Shown: piece after piece, positions 1 through 8,300 of the stretch | Layout of the letters: each line of letters starts with the position of its first letter | Position numbering within the stretch: position 1 is the first letter of the stretch | Source: Plantactinospora sp039889035 | GTDB lineage: Bacteria > Actinomycetota > Actinomycetes > Mycobacteriales > Micromonosporaceae | Assembly (NCBI GenBank): GCA_039889035.1 | Contig: JBDQQY010000018.1 | Location: 62,001-126,000 of the forward strand | Reading direction: 5' to 3' | Length of the DNA stretch: 64,000 bases | Program-made: the position numbers and the translations under genes | Notes under the pieces: model-generated | The model's database searches: none | Told to the model about the DNA's origin: nothing | Seen by the model: the letters and a program-made list of their open reading frames with translations, nothing else

Positions 1-67
1 GCTCGGCCAGGGCCTCGTCGTCGACCGGCGAGGCCCACACCCAGGGATTGACACCGATGGCGTACAA
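1..67 (-). CDS. Sugar isomerase/epimerase, N-terminal fragment (cut by window edge)
   Basis: Only the first 22 codons are inside the window. They read MYAIGVNPWVWASPVDDEAL and onward, which resembles the first strand of TIM-barrel sugar phosphate isomerase/epimerases of the D-tagatose/D-psicose 3-epimerase group. The frame is closed upstream by the TAG stop of the binding-protein gene, so the only available start is the TTG at 67, with a GGAAG-type ribosome site about nine bases upstream. Position as the last gene of a sugar ABC operon fits a role in converting the imported sugar or polyol. The identification rests on a short stretch, so the family call is moderate and the substrate is unknown. 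Confidence 0.55.
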   Translation of the reverse strand, partial: MYAIGVNPWVWASPVDDEALAE

Positions 68-73
68 CGGGGC

Positions 74-1258
74 CTACTTCCAGCGCTGCGGGTAGCCGGG
101 CAGGTCGCGGCAGCCACACATGGCGTAGTGCAGCGGCGGCATGTCCGGGTCGAGGTAGCTGTCCAGGTTCTCCCGGGTGACCGTCGGCTGGGGCAGTTTC
201 CACGGGTTGGACACCTGCTGGCCGTCGAGGATCCGCAGCGCGGCGATGACCGGCGTACGCCACTGGTAGGTCGGGTAGGTCGGCGCGATCGCGGTGAGGT
301 TCTTGTCCTTCCAGATCTTCAGGAAGTCGAGCTGGTCCTCGCCGTTCATGGGCGGCACCGGCTTGCCCGCGTCCTGGAACGCCTCGACCGCCGCCACCGC
401 GACCGCACCGGCGTCCATCCAGACCCCGTCGATCGTGCCGTACCGCTGGAGGTAGTCGTCGACGATCTTCTTGGTCTTGGCCGGGTCGCCGTCGGTGAAC
501 TCGACCCCCACGACGTCGACCTTCGCCTTGTCGAAGGCGACCTTCGCGGCGGACCAGCGGGTCTCCAGGACGTCGACACCGGGCAGGATCCGCAGGGCGA
601 GCAGCTTGCCCCCGGGCTTCATCTGCTGGCTGACGAACTCGGCTCCGACGTGGCCGAACCCGTACCCACCGATGGGGTTGATGAACGTCACCGGGCACTT
701 CGTGTTCACGCCACGGTCGAAGACGACGACCGGCAGGCCGGCCCGGCAGGCTGCCTCGACGGCGGGGGTGAGCGTGGCGGTGGTGTTCGGCGAGACGATG
801 AGCGCGTCGCAGCCCTTGCCGAGCAGGTCGTTGATGTCCGCGATCTGCTTCTGGTCCTTGCCCTCGGCGTCGACGTGGACGAACTCCCTGATCCGGCTCC
901 GCTGCGCCTCGACCTCGGCCTGCATGGTCTTGAACCCGACCTGCCGCCACGGGTTGTTCAGCGCCGCGTTGGAAAAGCAGATCTTGTACGGGCCGGGCTT
1001 CTTGAACTTCGCGGTGTCCACCATCGCCGGGTTGAGCGCCTGCTCCCACGGCTTGTCGGCCGGTCCGGTCGGGGTGGCGGTCAGCAGCGAGAGTTCGTTG
1101 TCGTAGTCGGCCTGCACGAAGAACTTCGACTGCTCCCCCGTGCCCGCTCCCGGGGCACCGCTGGAGGTGCCCGACGGCGTCGCGGCCGGCTCGTCGGTGG
1201 CGCAGCCGACGAGCGACAGCAGGGTGACGGCGGCTACGGCCGCTATCTGACGTCTCAC
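74..1258 (-). CDS. Sugar ABC transporter substrate-binding lipoprotein (RbsB-like)
   Basis: 394 residues. The N-terminus is a lipoprotein signal with lipobox LVGC near residues 16-19, followed by a Ser/Thr/Gly-rich linker. The body is a type I periplasmic binding fold of the ribose/galactose class (SNAALNNPWRQVGFKTM near the first strand, then ALIVSPNTTATLTPAVEAAC and PVVVFDRGVN). It would capture a sugar outside the membrane and deliver it to the two permeases encoded just upstream. The start is GTG, preceded by AAGGGG at good spacing. It lies 10 bases after the permease gene and is almost certainly co-transcribed. The ligand cannot be told from sequence; the adjoining epimerase fragment suggests a ketose, polyol or rare sugar. 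Confidence 0.9.
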   Translation of the reverse strand: MRRQIAAVAAVTLLSLVGCATDEPAATPSGTSSGAPGAGTGEQSKFFVQADYDNELSLLTATPTGPADKPWEQALNPAMVDTAKFKKPGPYKICFSNAALNNPWRQVGFKTMQAEVEAQRSRIREFVHVDAEGKDQKQIADINDLLGKGCDALIVSPNTTATLTPAVEAACRAGLPVVVFDRGVNTKCPVTFINPIGGYGFGHVGAEFVSQQMKPGGKLLALRILPGVDVLETRWSAAKVAFDKAKVDVVGVEFTDGDPAKTKKIVDDYLQRYGTIDGVWMDAGAVAVAAVEAFQDAGKPVPPMNGEDQLDFLKIWKDKNLTAIAPTYPTYQWRTPVIAALRILDGQQVSNPWKLPQPTVTRENLDSYLDPDMPPLHYAMCGCRDLPGYPQRWK

Positions 1259-1268
1259 TGGAATCCCC

Positions 1269-2252
1269 TTATCTGGACGAGAAACGCAGAGCCGAGACCG
1301 CCACGGCGCACAGGATGATCGCGCCCTGGACGGTCGATCTGAGGGCGCCGGAGACGCCGTAGAAGTTCATGAGGGCGAAGAGCAGCTCGAGGGTCACCGC
1401 GCCGAGCATCGCGCCGAGCACCGAACCGCGACCGCCACCCAGCGCGACGCCGCCGAGGACGACCGCGGTGATCGCCCCGAACTCCAGGCCGGCGCCGGCC
1501 TGGAACGAGACGCCGCTGTAGCCGCCGAGCAGGATCGCCGCGACCGCCGCCGCGAGTCCGCTGAGGACGAAGGCCGCGGTCCGGGTACGCCAGACCCGCA
1601 CCCCGCTCAGCTCGGCCGTACGCGGGTTGTCGCCGACGGCGACGAGCGTGCGGCCGAAGTCGGAACGCATCAGCAACACGGCCAGCGCCGCGAGAACCAG
1701 CAGGATGACCAGGGCGTACGGCAGACGACCGAGCACCGGCACGTCCTCGAACGCGCGTCGGCCGAACCGGCGGAACTCCTCGGAGAGCCCGCCCTTCGGA
1801 GCGCCGTCGGACCAGAGGTACACCGCGCCGACGAGGATCAGGAACATCCCGAGGGTGGTGATGAACGAGGGCACCCGCAGCCGCGTCGTGACCAGACCGT
1901 TGACCAGCCCGACGAACGCACCGCCGACGAGCAGCACCAGTACCACCGGCCAGGTTCGGGACGGGTCGCTGTCGATGAGCCGGGCGGCGACGACGACCTG
2001 GGCGGTGACCAGGGAGCCGACGGAGAGGTCGAACTCGCCGGAGACGATCACGAAGTACTGGCCGGCGGCGAGCAGGATGATCGGCGCCGAGCGGCCGAGG
2101 AACGACATCAGCGACGGCGGGGCGAGGAAGTCGGGCTGCCGGACGGCGACGAGCACCAGCAGCACCGCGAGGATCGTGAGGATCGGCATTACGCCACCGG
2201 CGCGGGACCGCAGGATCCGCAGCGGCAGTGCAGAGCGTCGCACGGTCTGCAT
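1269..2252 (-). CDS. Sugar ABC transporter permease (RbsC-like), second of two
   Basis: 327 residues with about eight to ten hydrophobic segments, starting near residue 20, and the conserved permease stretch AITAVVLGGVALGGGRGSVLGA characteristic of the BPD_transp_2 (RbsC/AraH) family. It forms half of the membrane channel with the neighbouring permease (2255-3229). Having two different RbsC-type permeases instead of a homodimer is common in actinobacterial sugar systems. ATG start; two bases separate it from the preceding stop. Confidence 0.9.
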   Translation of the reverse strand: MQTVRRSALPLRILRSRAGGVMPILTILAVLLVLVAVRQPDFLAPPSLMSFLGRSAPIILLAAGQYFVIVSGEFDLSVGSLVTAQVVVAARLIDSDPSRTWPVVLVLLVGGAFVGLVNGLVTTRLRVPSFITTLGMFLILVGAVYLWSDGAPKGGLSEEFRRFGRRAFEDVPVLGRLPYALVILLVLAALAVLLMRSDFGRTLVAVGDNPRTAELSGVRVWRTRTAAFVLSGLAAAVAAILLGGYSGVSFQAGAGLEFGAITAVVLGGVALGGGRGSVLGAMLGAVTLELLFALMNFYGVSGALRSTVQGAIILCAVAVSALRFSSR

Positions 2253-2254
2253 GG

Positions 2255-3229
2255 CTAGGAGTCCGCCTTCCGCACGGCCCGGCGGGCGTAGACGGCGACC
2301 GCGGCGATGATGACGGCGCCGCGGATCACCTGCTTGAAGAAGGCGTCCACCTCGAGCTGGTTGAAGATGGCGTCGATGCTGGCGAGCAGCAGCACCCCGC
2401 CGACGGTGCCGATGACACCGCCGCGTCCGCCGGCCAGGGCGGTGCCGCCGATCACCACCGCGGCGATCGACTCCAGGTCGTAGAGCCCCTCGGTGCCGAC
2501 CCGGGGCGCCCCCGAGCCGAGCCGGCTGGCGAGGTAGATCCCGGCGAGCCCGGCGCAGAGCGCGCAGAGCACGTGGGCGGTGACGAGCACCCGGTCGGTG
2601 CGGACGCCGGAGAGCCGGGCGACCTCCGGGTCACCGCCGACCGCGACCAGGTGGTGGCCGAACCGGGTCCGGGAGAGCGCGAACCAGGCCGCCCCGGTGA
2701 CGACGATCAACAGCAGGAAGGCCAGCGGTACCGGACCGACGCGCTGGTATCCGAGGGTCTGCACGAGCGAGCGGGCGGTGCTGCCGGCAGGGCCGTCGTA
2801 ACCGTTGTCGAGGTACCCCTTGAGCAGCAGCCCGACGCCGAGGGTCGCGATGAACGCGTTGATCCGGAGTTTGGTGACGAGCAGCCCGTTGAGCAGCCCG
2901 ATGCCGGCGCTCACGCTGAGCGCCAGGCCGACCGCCGGCAGCAGCGCACCGTCGCGGCCGTCCATCGTCTCGGCCGCGACGAGGGTACTGAGGCTGACCA
3001 CGTACGCCACGGAGAGGTCGAGCGAGCCGCCGAGGATGACCAGGGTCTGACCCACGGCGACGAGCCCGAGCCCGGCGGCGACGTGCAGCAGACTCACCGT
3101 CGTCGCCTGGTTGAACAGCTGGCCGCCGTCGATCGTCACGACCAGCCAGCCGATCGCGAGGACGAGGGCCAGGGCCACGAACACGCCCGGTACGGGCCGC
3201 CGGGCCGACACGAGTGAAAGGCCACTCAC
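2255..3229 (-). CDS. Sugar ABC transporter permease (RbsC-like), first of two
   Basis: 324 residues, polytopic, with the BPD_transp_2 signature SIAAVVIGGTALAGGRGGVIG near residue 255. It starts with GTG at 3229, and that GTG overlaps the TGA of an upstream repeat-encoded micro-ORF in the arrangement GTGA. Translation is therefore likely to be coupled through the repeat to the ATPase gene. The N-terminus MSGLSLVSARRPVPG precedes the first membrane helix. It pairs with the permease at 1269-2252. Confidence 0.9.
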   Translation of the reverse strand: MSGLSLVSARRPVPGVFVALALVLAIGWLVVTIDGGQLFNQATTVSLLHVAAGLGLVAVGQTLVILGGSLDLSVAYVVSLSTLVAAETMDGRDGALLPAVGLALSVSAGIGLLNGLLVTKLRINAFIATLGVGLLLKGYLDNGYDGPAGSTARSLVQTLGYQRVGPVPLAFLLLIVVTGAAWFALSRTRFGHHLVAVGGDPEVARLSGVRTDRVLVTAHVLCALCAGLAGIYLASRLGSGAPRVGTEGLYDLESIAAVVIGGTALAGGRGGVIGTVGGVLLLASIDAIFNQLEVDAFFKQVIRGAVIIAAVAVYARRAVRKADS

Positions 3230-3288
3230 CGGGCGGCCTCTGTTCGCGACTGCGGGGCTCGCAAACCCGGCTCACTCCTCACGCTCAC
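3226..3288 (-). CDS. Micro-ORF 2 of intergenic relay repeat (20 aa)
   Basis: GTG-initiated 20-codon frame beginning VSVRSEPGLRAPQSRTEA, ending TGA at 3228-3226. Its start overlaps the stop of the preceding micro-ORF (GTGA) and its stop overlaps the GTG of the permease (GTGA). The internal ribosome site is the AGAGGC at the end of the previous repeat unit, seven bases before the GTG. Whether the peptide itself matters is unknown; I infer that its role, if any, is to carry ribosomes from the ATPase gene to the permease gene. Confidence 0.35.
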   Translation of the reverse strand: MSVRSEPGLRAPQSRTEAAR

Positions 3289-3347
3289 TGGGCCGCCTCT
3301 GTTCGCGACTGCGGGGCTCGCAAACCCGGCTCACTCCTCACGCTCAC
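3236..3347 (-). repeat. Tandem direct repeat, two 53-bp copies with 59-bp period
   Basis: Copies at 3236-3288 and 3295-3347 are identical over 53 bp and separated by 6 bp. On the minus strand each begins GTGAGCGTGAGGAGTGAG and ends GAACAGAGGC. The period of 59 equals 3x21-4, the spacing at which a 21-codon frame (stop included) has its TGA overlap the next GTG by three bases. I recall this sequence as a dispersed intergenic element in Micromonospora but cannot check that here. Confidence 0.9.
3285..3347 (-). CDS. Micro-ORF 1 of intergenic relay repeat (20 aa)
   Basis: GTG-initiated 20-codon frame, same sequence as its neighbour except the last residue (Q instead of R). The GTG at 3347 overlaps the TGA stop of the ABC ATPase gene (GTGA), and GGGAGG lies seven bases upstream, inside the ATPase C-terminal codons. 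Its own TGA overlaps the start of micro-ORF 2. No hydrophobic segment or known domain is present. Confidence 0.35.
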   Translation of the reverse strand: MSVRSEPGLRAPQSRTEAAQ

Positions 3348-4855
3348 GCGGCCGCCTCCCGTACGGTCCCGACCGCCAGGGCGACGACGTCCTCCTCGGT
3401 CGCCCCGGCGGGCAACTCGCCCGCGACGCGGCCGTCGCGCATCACGACGATCCGGTCACTCATCCCCAGCAGCTCCGGCAGGTCGGACGAGACCATCAGA
3501 ACCGCCGCCCCGTCGCGGGCGAGGCGGCGGACCAGGTCGTGGATCGCCGACTTCGCCCCCACGTCGATGCCCCGGGTCGGCTCGTCGAAGAGCAGGATCC
3601 GCGGACCGAGTGCGAGCCACCGGGCCAGCACGACCTTCTGCTGGTTGCCGCCGGACAGGAAGCGGATCTCCTGGTCGTCACCGGCGGCCCGGACCTCCAC
3701 CGCGGCGAGCAGCTCACGTACCCGCGCGGTCCGGGCGGCGCGGCCGGACCGGGCCGCGAAGACAGCCCGGCTGGCGAGCAGCGCGTTGTCGAGCACGGAC
3801 TGCCGGGCGACGATGCCCTCGCCCTTGCGGTCCTCGGTGACGTAGGCGACGCCGGCCCGCATCGCGGCGCGCGGCGAGCGCAGCCGGACCGGGGTGCCGT
3901 CGAGCGTGACCTCGCCGGTGGTGAACGGGGCCGCTCCGAAGAGCGCCCGGGCCAACGCCGACCGCCCGGCGCCCTGGAGGCCACCGACGCCGAGCACCTC
4001 ACCCGCGCGCAGCTCCAGGTCCACGCCGCGCAGCTTCCGGTTTCCCCCGCCCCGGACGGTGAGCCGGACCGGACCGCGGTCCTCGGGGCCGGCTCGGTCC
4101 GGGTAGTAGCTGGACAGTTCCCGGCCGACCATGTGTCGCACCAGCTCCTCGGCGGTGGTGTCCGCGGTGGGCACGGTGGTCACCCGGCGGCCGTCCTTCA
4201 GGACCGTGATCCGACCGGACAGGTCGAAGACCTCGGCGAGCCGGTGCGAGACGTACAGCAGGCCGATGCCCCGCTCCTGGAGCCGGCGTACCAGCCCGTA
4301 CAGCAACTCGACCTCGTGGTCGGCCAGCGCTGCGGTGGGCTCGTCCATGATGAGCAGCCGCGCGTCGAGGGCGAGCGCCTTGGCGATCTCGACGACCTGT
4401 TGCTGCGCGACGCCGAGACGTCCCACCCGGGCGTCGGGCGGCAGTGCGGTCTCCCCGATCGAGGCGAGCAGTTGCCCGGTGCGGCGCAGCATCTCCCGAC
4501 GGTCGACGAGCCCGCGGCGTACCGGCTCGTGTCCCAGATACACGTTCTCCGCGACGGTGCGCTCCGGCAGCAGGTTGAACTCCTGGTGGATGATGCCGAT
4601 GCCGGCCCGCTGCGCGTCGCGCGGACCGCGGAACGCGCGTGGTTCACCGGCGAACTCGATGCTGCCCTCGTCCGGGACGTACCCGCCCGAGACGATCTTC
4701 ATGAGGGTGGACTTCCCGGCGCCGTTCTCACCGACGACGGCGTGCACCTCGCCCGGCGGGACGTCGAGGTCGACACCGTCGAGGACGCGTACCCCGAGGA
4801 AGGACTTGCCGATGCCCCGCAGGGCGAGCAGCGGCGCCGGTCGTGGATCTGACAT
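3344..4855 (-). CDS. Sugar ABC transporter ATP-binding protein (RbsA/MglA type)
   Basis: 503 residues, the usual length for a fused double-nucleotide-binding-domain sugar ATPase. The N-terminal half has Walker A GENGAGKST, signature LGVAQQQ and Walker B LLIMDEPTAAL. The C-terminal half has the degenerate P-loop GLQGAGRSAL, signature LSGGNQQKV and ILLFDEPTRGID. It energises the two RbsC-type permeases downstream. ATG at 4855 with AAGGG eight bases upstream makes it the first gene of the transporter operon. A perfect inverted repeat (4879-4899) lies just upstream, a likely repressor site. Confidence 0.93.
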   Translation of the reverse strand: MSDPRPAPLLALRGIGKSFLGVRVLDGVDLDVPPGEVHAVVGENGAGKSTLMKIVSGGYVPDEGSIEFAGEPRAFRGPRDAQRAGIGIIHQEFNLLPERTVAENVYLGHEPVRRGLVDRREMLRRTGQLLASIGETALPPDARVGRLGVAQQQVVEIAKALALDARLLIMDEPTAALADHEVELLYGLVRRLQERGIGLLYVSHRLAEVFDLSGRITVLKDGRRVTTVPTADTTAEELVRHMVGRELSSYYPDRAGPEDRGPVRLTVRGGGNRKLRGVDLELRAGEVLGVGGLQGAGRSALARALFGAAPFTTGEVTLDGTPVRLRSPRAAMRAGVAYVTEDRKGEGIVARQSVLDNALLASRAVFAARSGRAARTARVRELLAAVEVRAAGDDQEIRFLSGGNQQKVVLARWLALGPRILLFDEPTRGIDVGAKSAIHDLVRRLARDGAAVLMVSSDLPELLGMSDRIVVMRDGRVAGELPAGATEEDVVALAVGTVREAAA

Positions 4856-4878
4856 CGCAGAAGCCCTTACAGATAGTA

Positions 4879-4899
4879 GTCAACGGCGTGTTCGTTGAC
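4879..4899. promoter_or_regulatory. Inverted repeat, candidate operator of the sugar ABC operon
   Basis: GTCAACG, 7-base spacer, CGTTGAC: a perfect 7-7-7 inverted repeat 24 bp before the ATPase start codon. The position suggests a repressor site in the 5' leader or near the transcription start. No regulator is encoded in this part of the window, so the protein that binds it is unknown. Confidence 0.5.
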
Positions 4900-4978
4900 C
4901 GCGCGCCGAGTCGTTCTGTTCGCACGACGACGAACTTTCGGGTGCGGTGCGGTGGCTTATGTTCTTACGTCGCAAACA

Positions 4979-5013
4979 TTCGCTTGACACGAGCGAAACA
5001 TCACACGTATGAA
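4979..5013 (+). promoter_or_regulatory. Candidate promoter and operator of the ThuA/sugar-dehydrogenase gene
   Basis: TTGACA at 4984-4989 is followed 18 bp later by TATGAA (5008-5013), a plausible sigma-70-type promoter pointing right. The -35 box sits inside a perfect inverted repeat TTCGCT-N7-AGCGAA (4979-4997), so a repressor could occlude it. The implied 5' leader to the ATG at 5378 is about 360 bases; I see no riboswitch in it. The remainder of 4900-5377 holds nothing else I can name. Confidence 0.45.
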
Positions 5014-5377
5014 GATAGATGTTTGGATGCGGCTCCGCAATCCTCGACCTGAGGCGACTGCCGGGCCCCGCCACTCGATCGGCAGCGGCGCCGAACCGAG
5101 GGGCCGGACACGGCCGCCCCCACCTCGGGACGACGTGAAGTACAAGCGCAGCCATCGATGGTCTTTGATGCAGAGCGCATCCCGACACCGTGCAGACCAC
5201 GGGACGAGGAACACACCTACGTCACGGTGTGTGACGTCCTGCGGGGCTGACTGCCGTTGCGGCGGACGGCACGACGCGACCAGCACACTCGTGCCCCCAC
5301 GCGTGCCCAGGCACAACCTGACGCGCTGCCGGGGCCCGTGGCCGCAACCCCGTTGCCCGCCCGAACTAGGAGACGGC

Positions 5378-8300
5378 ATGCGTCGCAACACATTGATCAT
5401 CGGAGTGCTCGCCGGCCTGTTACTGTCGCTCGCGCTCATTCCCCCGGCGTCGGCGGCTCCCGCCTTCCGCGCCCTGCTGTTCAGCAAGACCACCGGCTAC
5501 CGGCACGACTCGATCCCCGCCGGGATCTCGATGTTCCAGCAACAGGCGGCGGCGAACAACTTCGAGCTGGTGCACAGCGAGGACTCGAACGTCTTCACCC
5601 CGGCCAACCTCGCGACCTTCGACGTCCTCATCATGTTCCAGACCTCGGGCATGGTGTGGACCTCGGCGGCCCAGCGTCAGGCGGTGGAGGGCTTCCTCGC
5701 CGGTGGCAAGGGCATCGTCGCCGTCCACAACGCCACCGACATGGGCATCGAGGGCGAGTACCCGTGGTGGGACCAGACCGTGAACGCCGGCGCCCACATG
5801 CCGGAGCACTCCCCCGGCGTGCTGCCCGGCACCGCCATCGTCGCCGACAAGAAGCATCCCTCGACGGCCGGCCTCCCGGACCGGTGGAACCGCAGCGAGG
5901 AGTGGTACAACTTCGACAAGAACCCGCGCGGTGACGTCCACGTCCTGGTGACCGCCGACGAGCGCACCTACAACCCGGGCTCCCGGGCGATGGGTCCGGA
6001 CCATCCGATCTCCTGGTGCCGCAACGTCAGCGGCGGCCGGGTCTGGGCCACCGCGATGGGGCACGCCGCCGAGTCCTACAGCGAGACCAATTTCCGCAAC
6101 CACGTCCTCGGCGGCGTCAGGTGGGCCGCCGGCAACGAGCCCGGCGACTGCGGCGGGACCGTCTGGGGCAACTTCGAGAAGCGCGCACTCGACGACAACA
6201 CCGTCGACCCGATGGCCCTGGCGGTGGCACCCGACGGACGGGTGCTCTACGTCCAGCGGGGCGGGCAACTGAAGATCTTCAAGCCGTCCACCAGTACGAC
6301 CGTCACCGCCGGCACGCTCAGCGTCTACACCGGCGGCGAGGACGGCCTCACCGGCATGGCGCTCGACCCGAACTTCGCCAGCAACGGCCACGTGTACCTG
6401 TACCACTCGCCGGCGGGCAGCACGACCGACGTCAACCGGGTCTCCCGCTACACGCTCACCGGCGACACGCTGAACCTCTCCAGCGAGGTCCGGATCATCG
6501 ACATCCCCGCGTACCGCGACCGTACGTTCCCGGAGCCCGGACACACCGGCGGGTACATCGAGTTCGGGCCGGACGGGAACCTCTACATCGGCACCGGCGA
6601 CGACACGCCACCGAACCTCGACCCCAACTGGCAGGGCTACGCCCCGCTGGACTGGCGGTCCGGCAAGGCCAACCTCGACGCCGCCCGGACCGCCGGCAAC
6701 ACCAACGATCTTCGTGGAAAGCTGCTGCGTATCCGGCCCTCGGCCAGCGGCGGCTACACCGTCCCGGCGGGCAACCTCTACCCGCAGGGAACGGCGCAGA
6801 CCCGGCCGGAGATCTACGCGATGGGCTTCCGCAACCCGTTCCGCTTCTCGATCGACCCGACCAACGGCTGGGTCTACCTGGCCGACTACGGGCCCGACCG
6901 GAACCCCCCGACCACCAACCGCGGCCCGGAAGGGCTCGTCGAACTCAACGTAATCAAGTCCCCGGGCAACTACGGCTGGCCGTTCTGCCACGGCGACAAC
7001 CAGCCCTACGCCCCGTACAACCCGGACACCGGCACCGTCGGAGCCAAGTTCAACTGCGCCGCGCCGGTCAACAACTCGCCCAACAACACCGGCCTGACCA
7101 CCCTTCGGCCGGTCGTCGCGCCGCAGATCTGGTACGGCTACGGCACCTCGCCGACCTTCCCGGAACTCGGCTCCGGCGGCTCCGCGCCGATGGGTGGGCC
7201 GGTCTACCGGTACGACCCGGCGAACCCGTCCGCGACGAAGTTCCCGCCCTACTACGACGGCGTGCACTTCTTCTACGAGTGGTCGCGCAACTACATCAAG
7301 GAGGTCCACTTCGACTCGGCCACGACGGTCACCCGCACCAACCCGTTCCTGCCCGCCGGCAACTTCAACAAGCCGATGGACCTGGAGTTCGGCCGGGACG
7401 GCTCGCTCTACCTGCTCGAATGGGGCACCAACTTCGGCGGCGGCAACAACGACTCCGGGCTCTACCGGATCGACTACATCCAGGGCGGACGATCGCCGAT
7501 CGCCAAGGCCACCGGCACGCCCACCAGCGGCAACGCGCCGCTGACCGTCCAGTTCAGCAGCACCGGTACGGCCGACCCCGATCCCGGTGACACGCTGCGC
7601 TACCAGTGGACCTTCGGTGACGGCACCACCTCGACGGCGGCCAGCCCGTCGCACGTCTACACCACCAACGGCAACTACACGGCGCAGTTGAAGGTCACCG
7701 ACAGCACCGGCAAGACCGGCTTCGCGAACGTGCAGATCACCGTTGGCAACACCGCGCCGGTGGTCACCATCACCACCCCGTCCAACGGCGGCATGCTCAC
7801 CTTCGGCGACAAGGTGTCCTACACGGTCAACGTCTCCGACCCTGGCGGCGCCCCGATCGACTGCACCAAGGTGTTCGTCAAACCCGCCCTCGGGCACGAC
7901 GACCACCACCACGAGACCACGGACTACCCGGGTTGCTCGGGCACCATCTCCACCGACCTACTCGGTGGACACCCCGACGGCGCCAACCTGTACTACGTAC
8001 TCAACGCCCACTACACGGACAACGGCGGCGCCGACGGCGCGGCCCCGCTCACCGGCTACGGGCAGGCGATCCTCCAGTCAAAACACAAGCAGGCCGAGTA
8101 CTACAGCAGCCAGTCCGGCACCCGGATCGTCGACCAGGCCGGCGCGGAGAGCGGCAAACGCGTCGGGGACATCTCCAACAGCGACTGGATCGCGTTCACC
8201 CCGATGAGCCTGTCGGGCATCACCAACGTCAGCTACCGACTGTCGTCGCCGTCCGGCGGCGGCACCATCGAGCTGCGCGCCGACTCGCCGACCGGCACGC

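Noticed and set aside
4864..4876. CTATCTGTAAGG-type string before the ABC operon, similar to one before the permease at 25297
   Set aside because: Short match that includes the ribosome site region; two copies in 64 kb at unrelated operons are not convincing as a regulatory element.
5009..5377. N-terminal extension of the ThuA protein starting at an ATG at 5009
   Set aside because: The extension lacks coding character, would bury the signal peptide 123 residues in, and the ATG at 5378 has an ideal ribosome site.
5420..7912. Very long open frame on the minus strand opposite the ThuA gene
   Set aside because: High-GC antisense shadow: composition is Arg/Val/Gly/Asp-rich without domains, and the plus strand encodes clear families.
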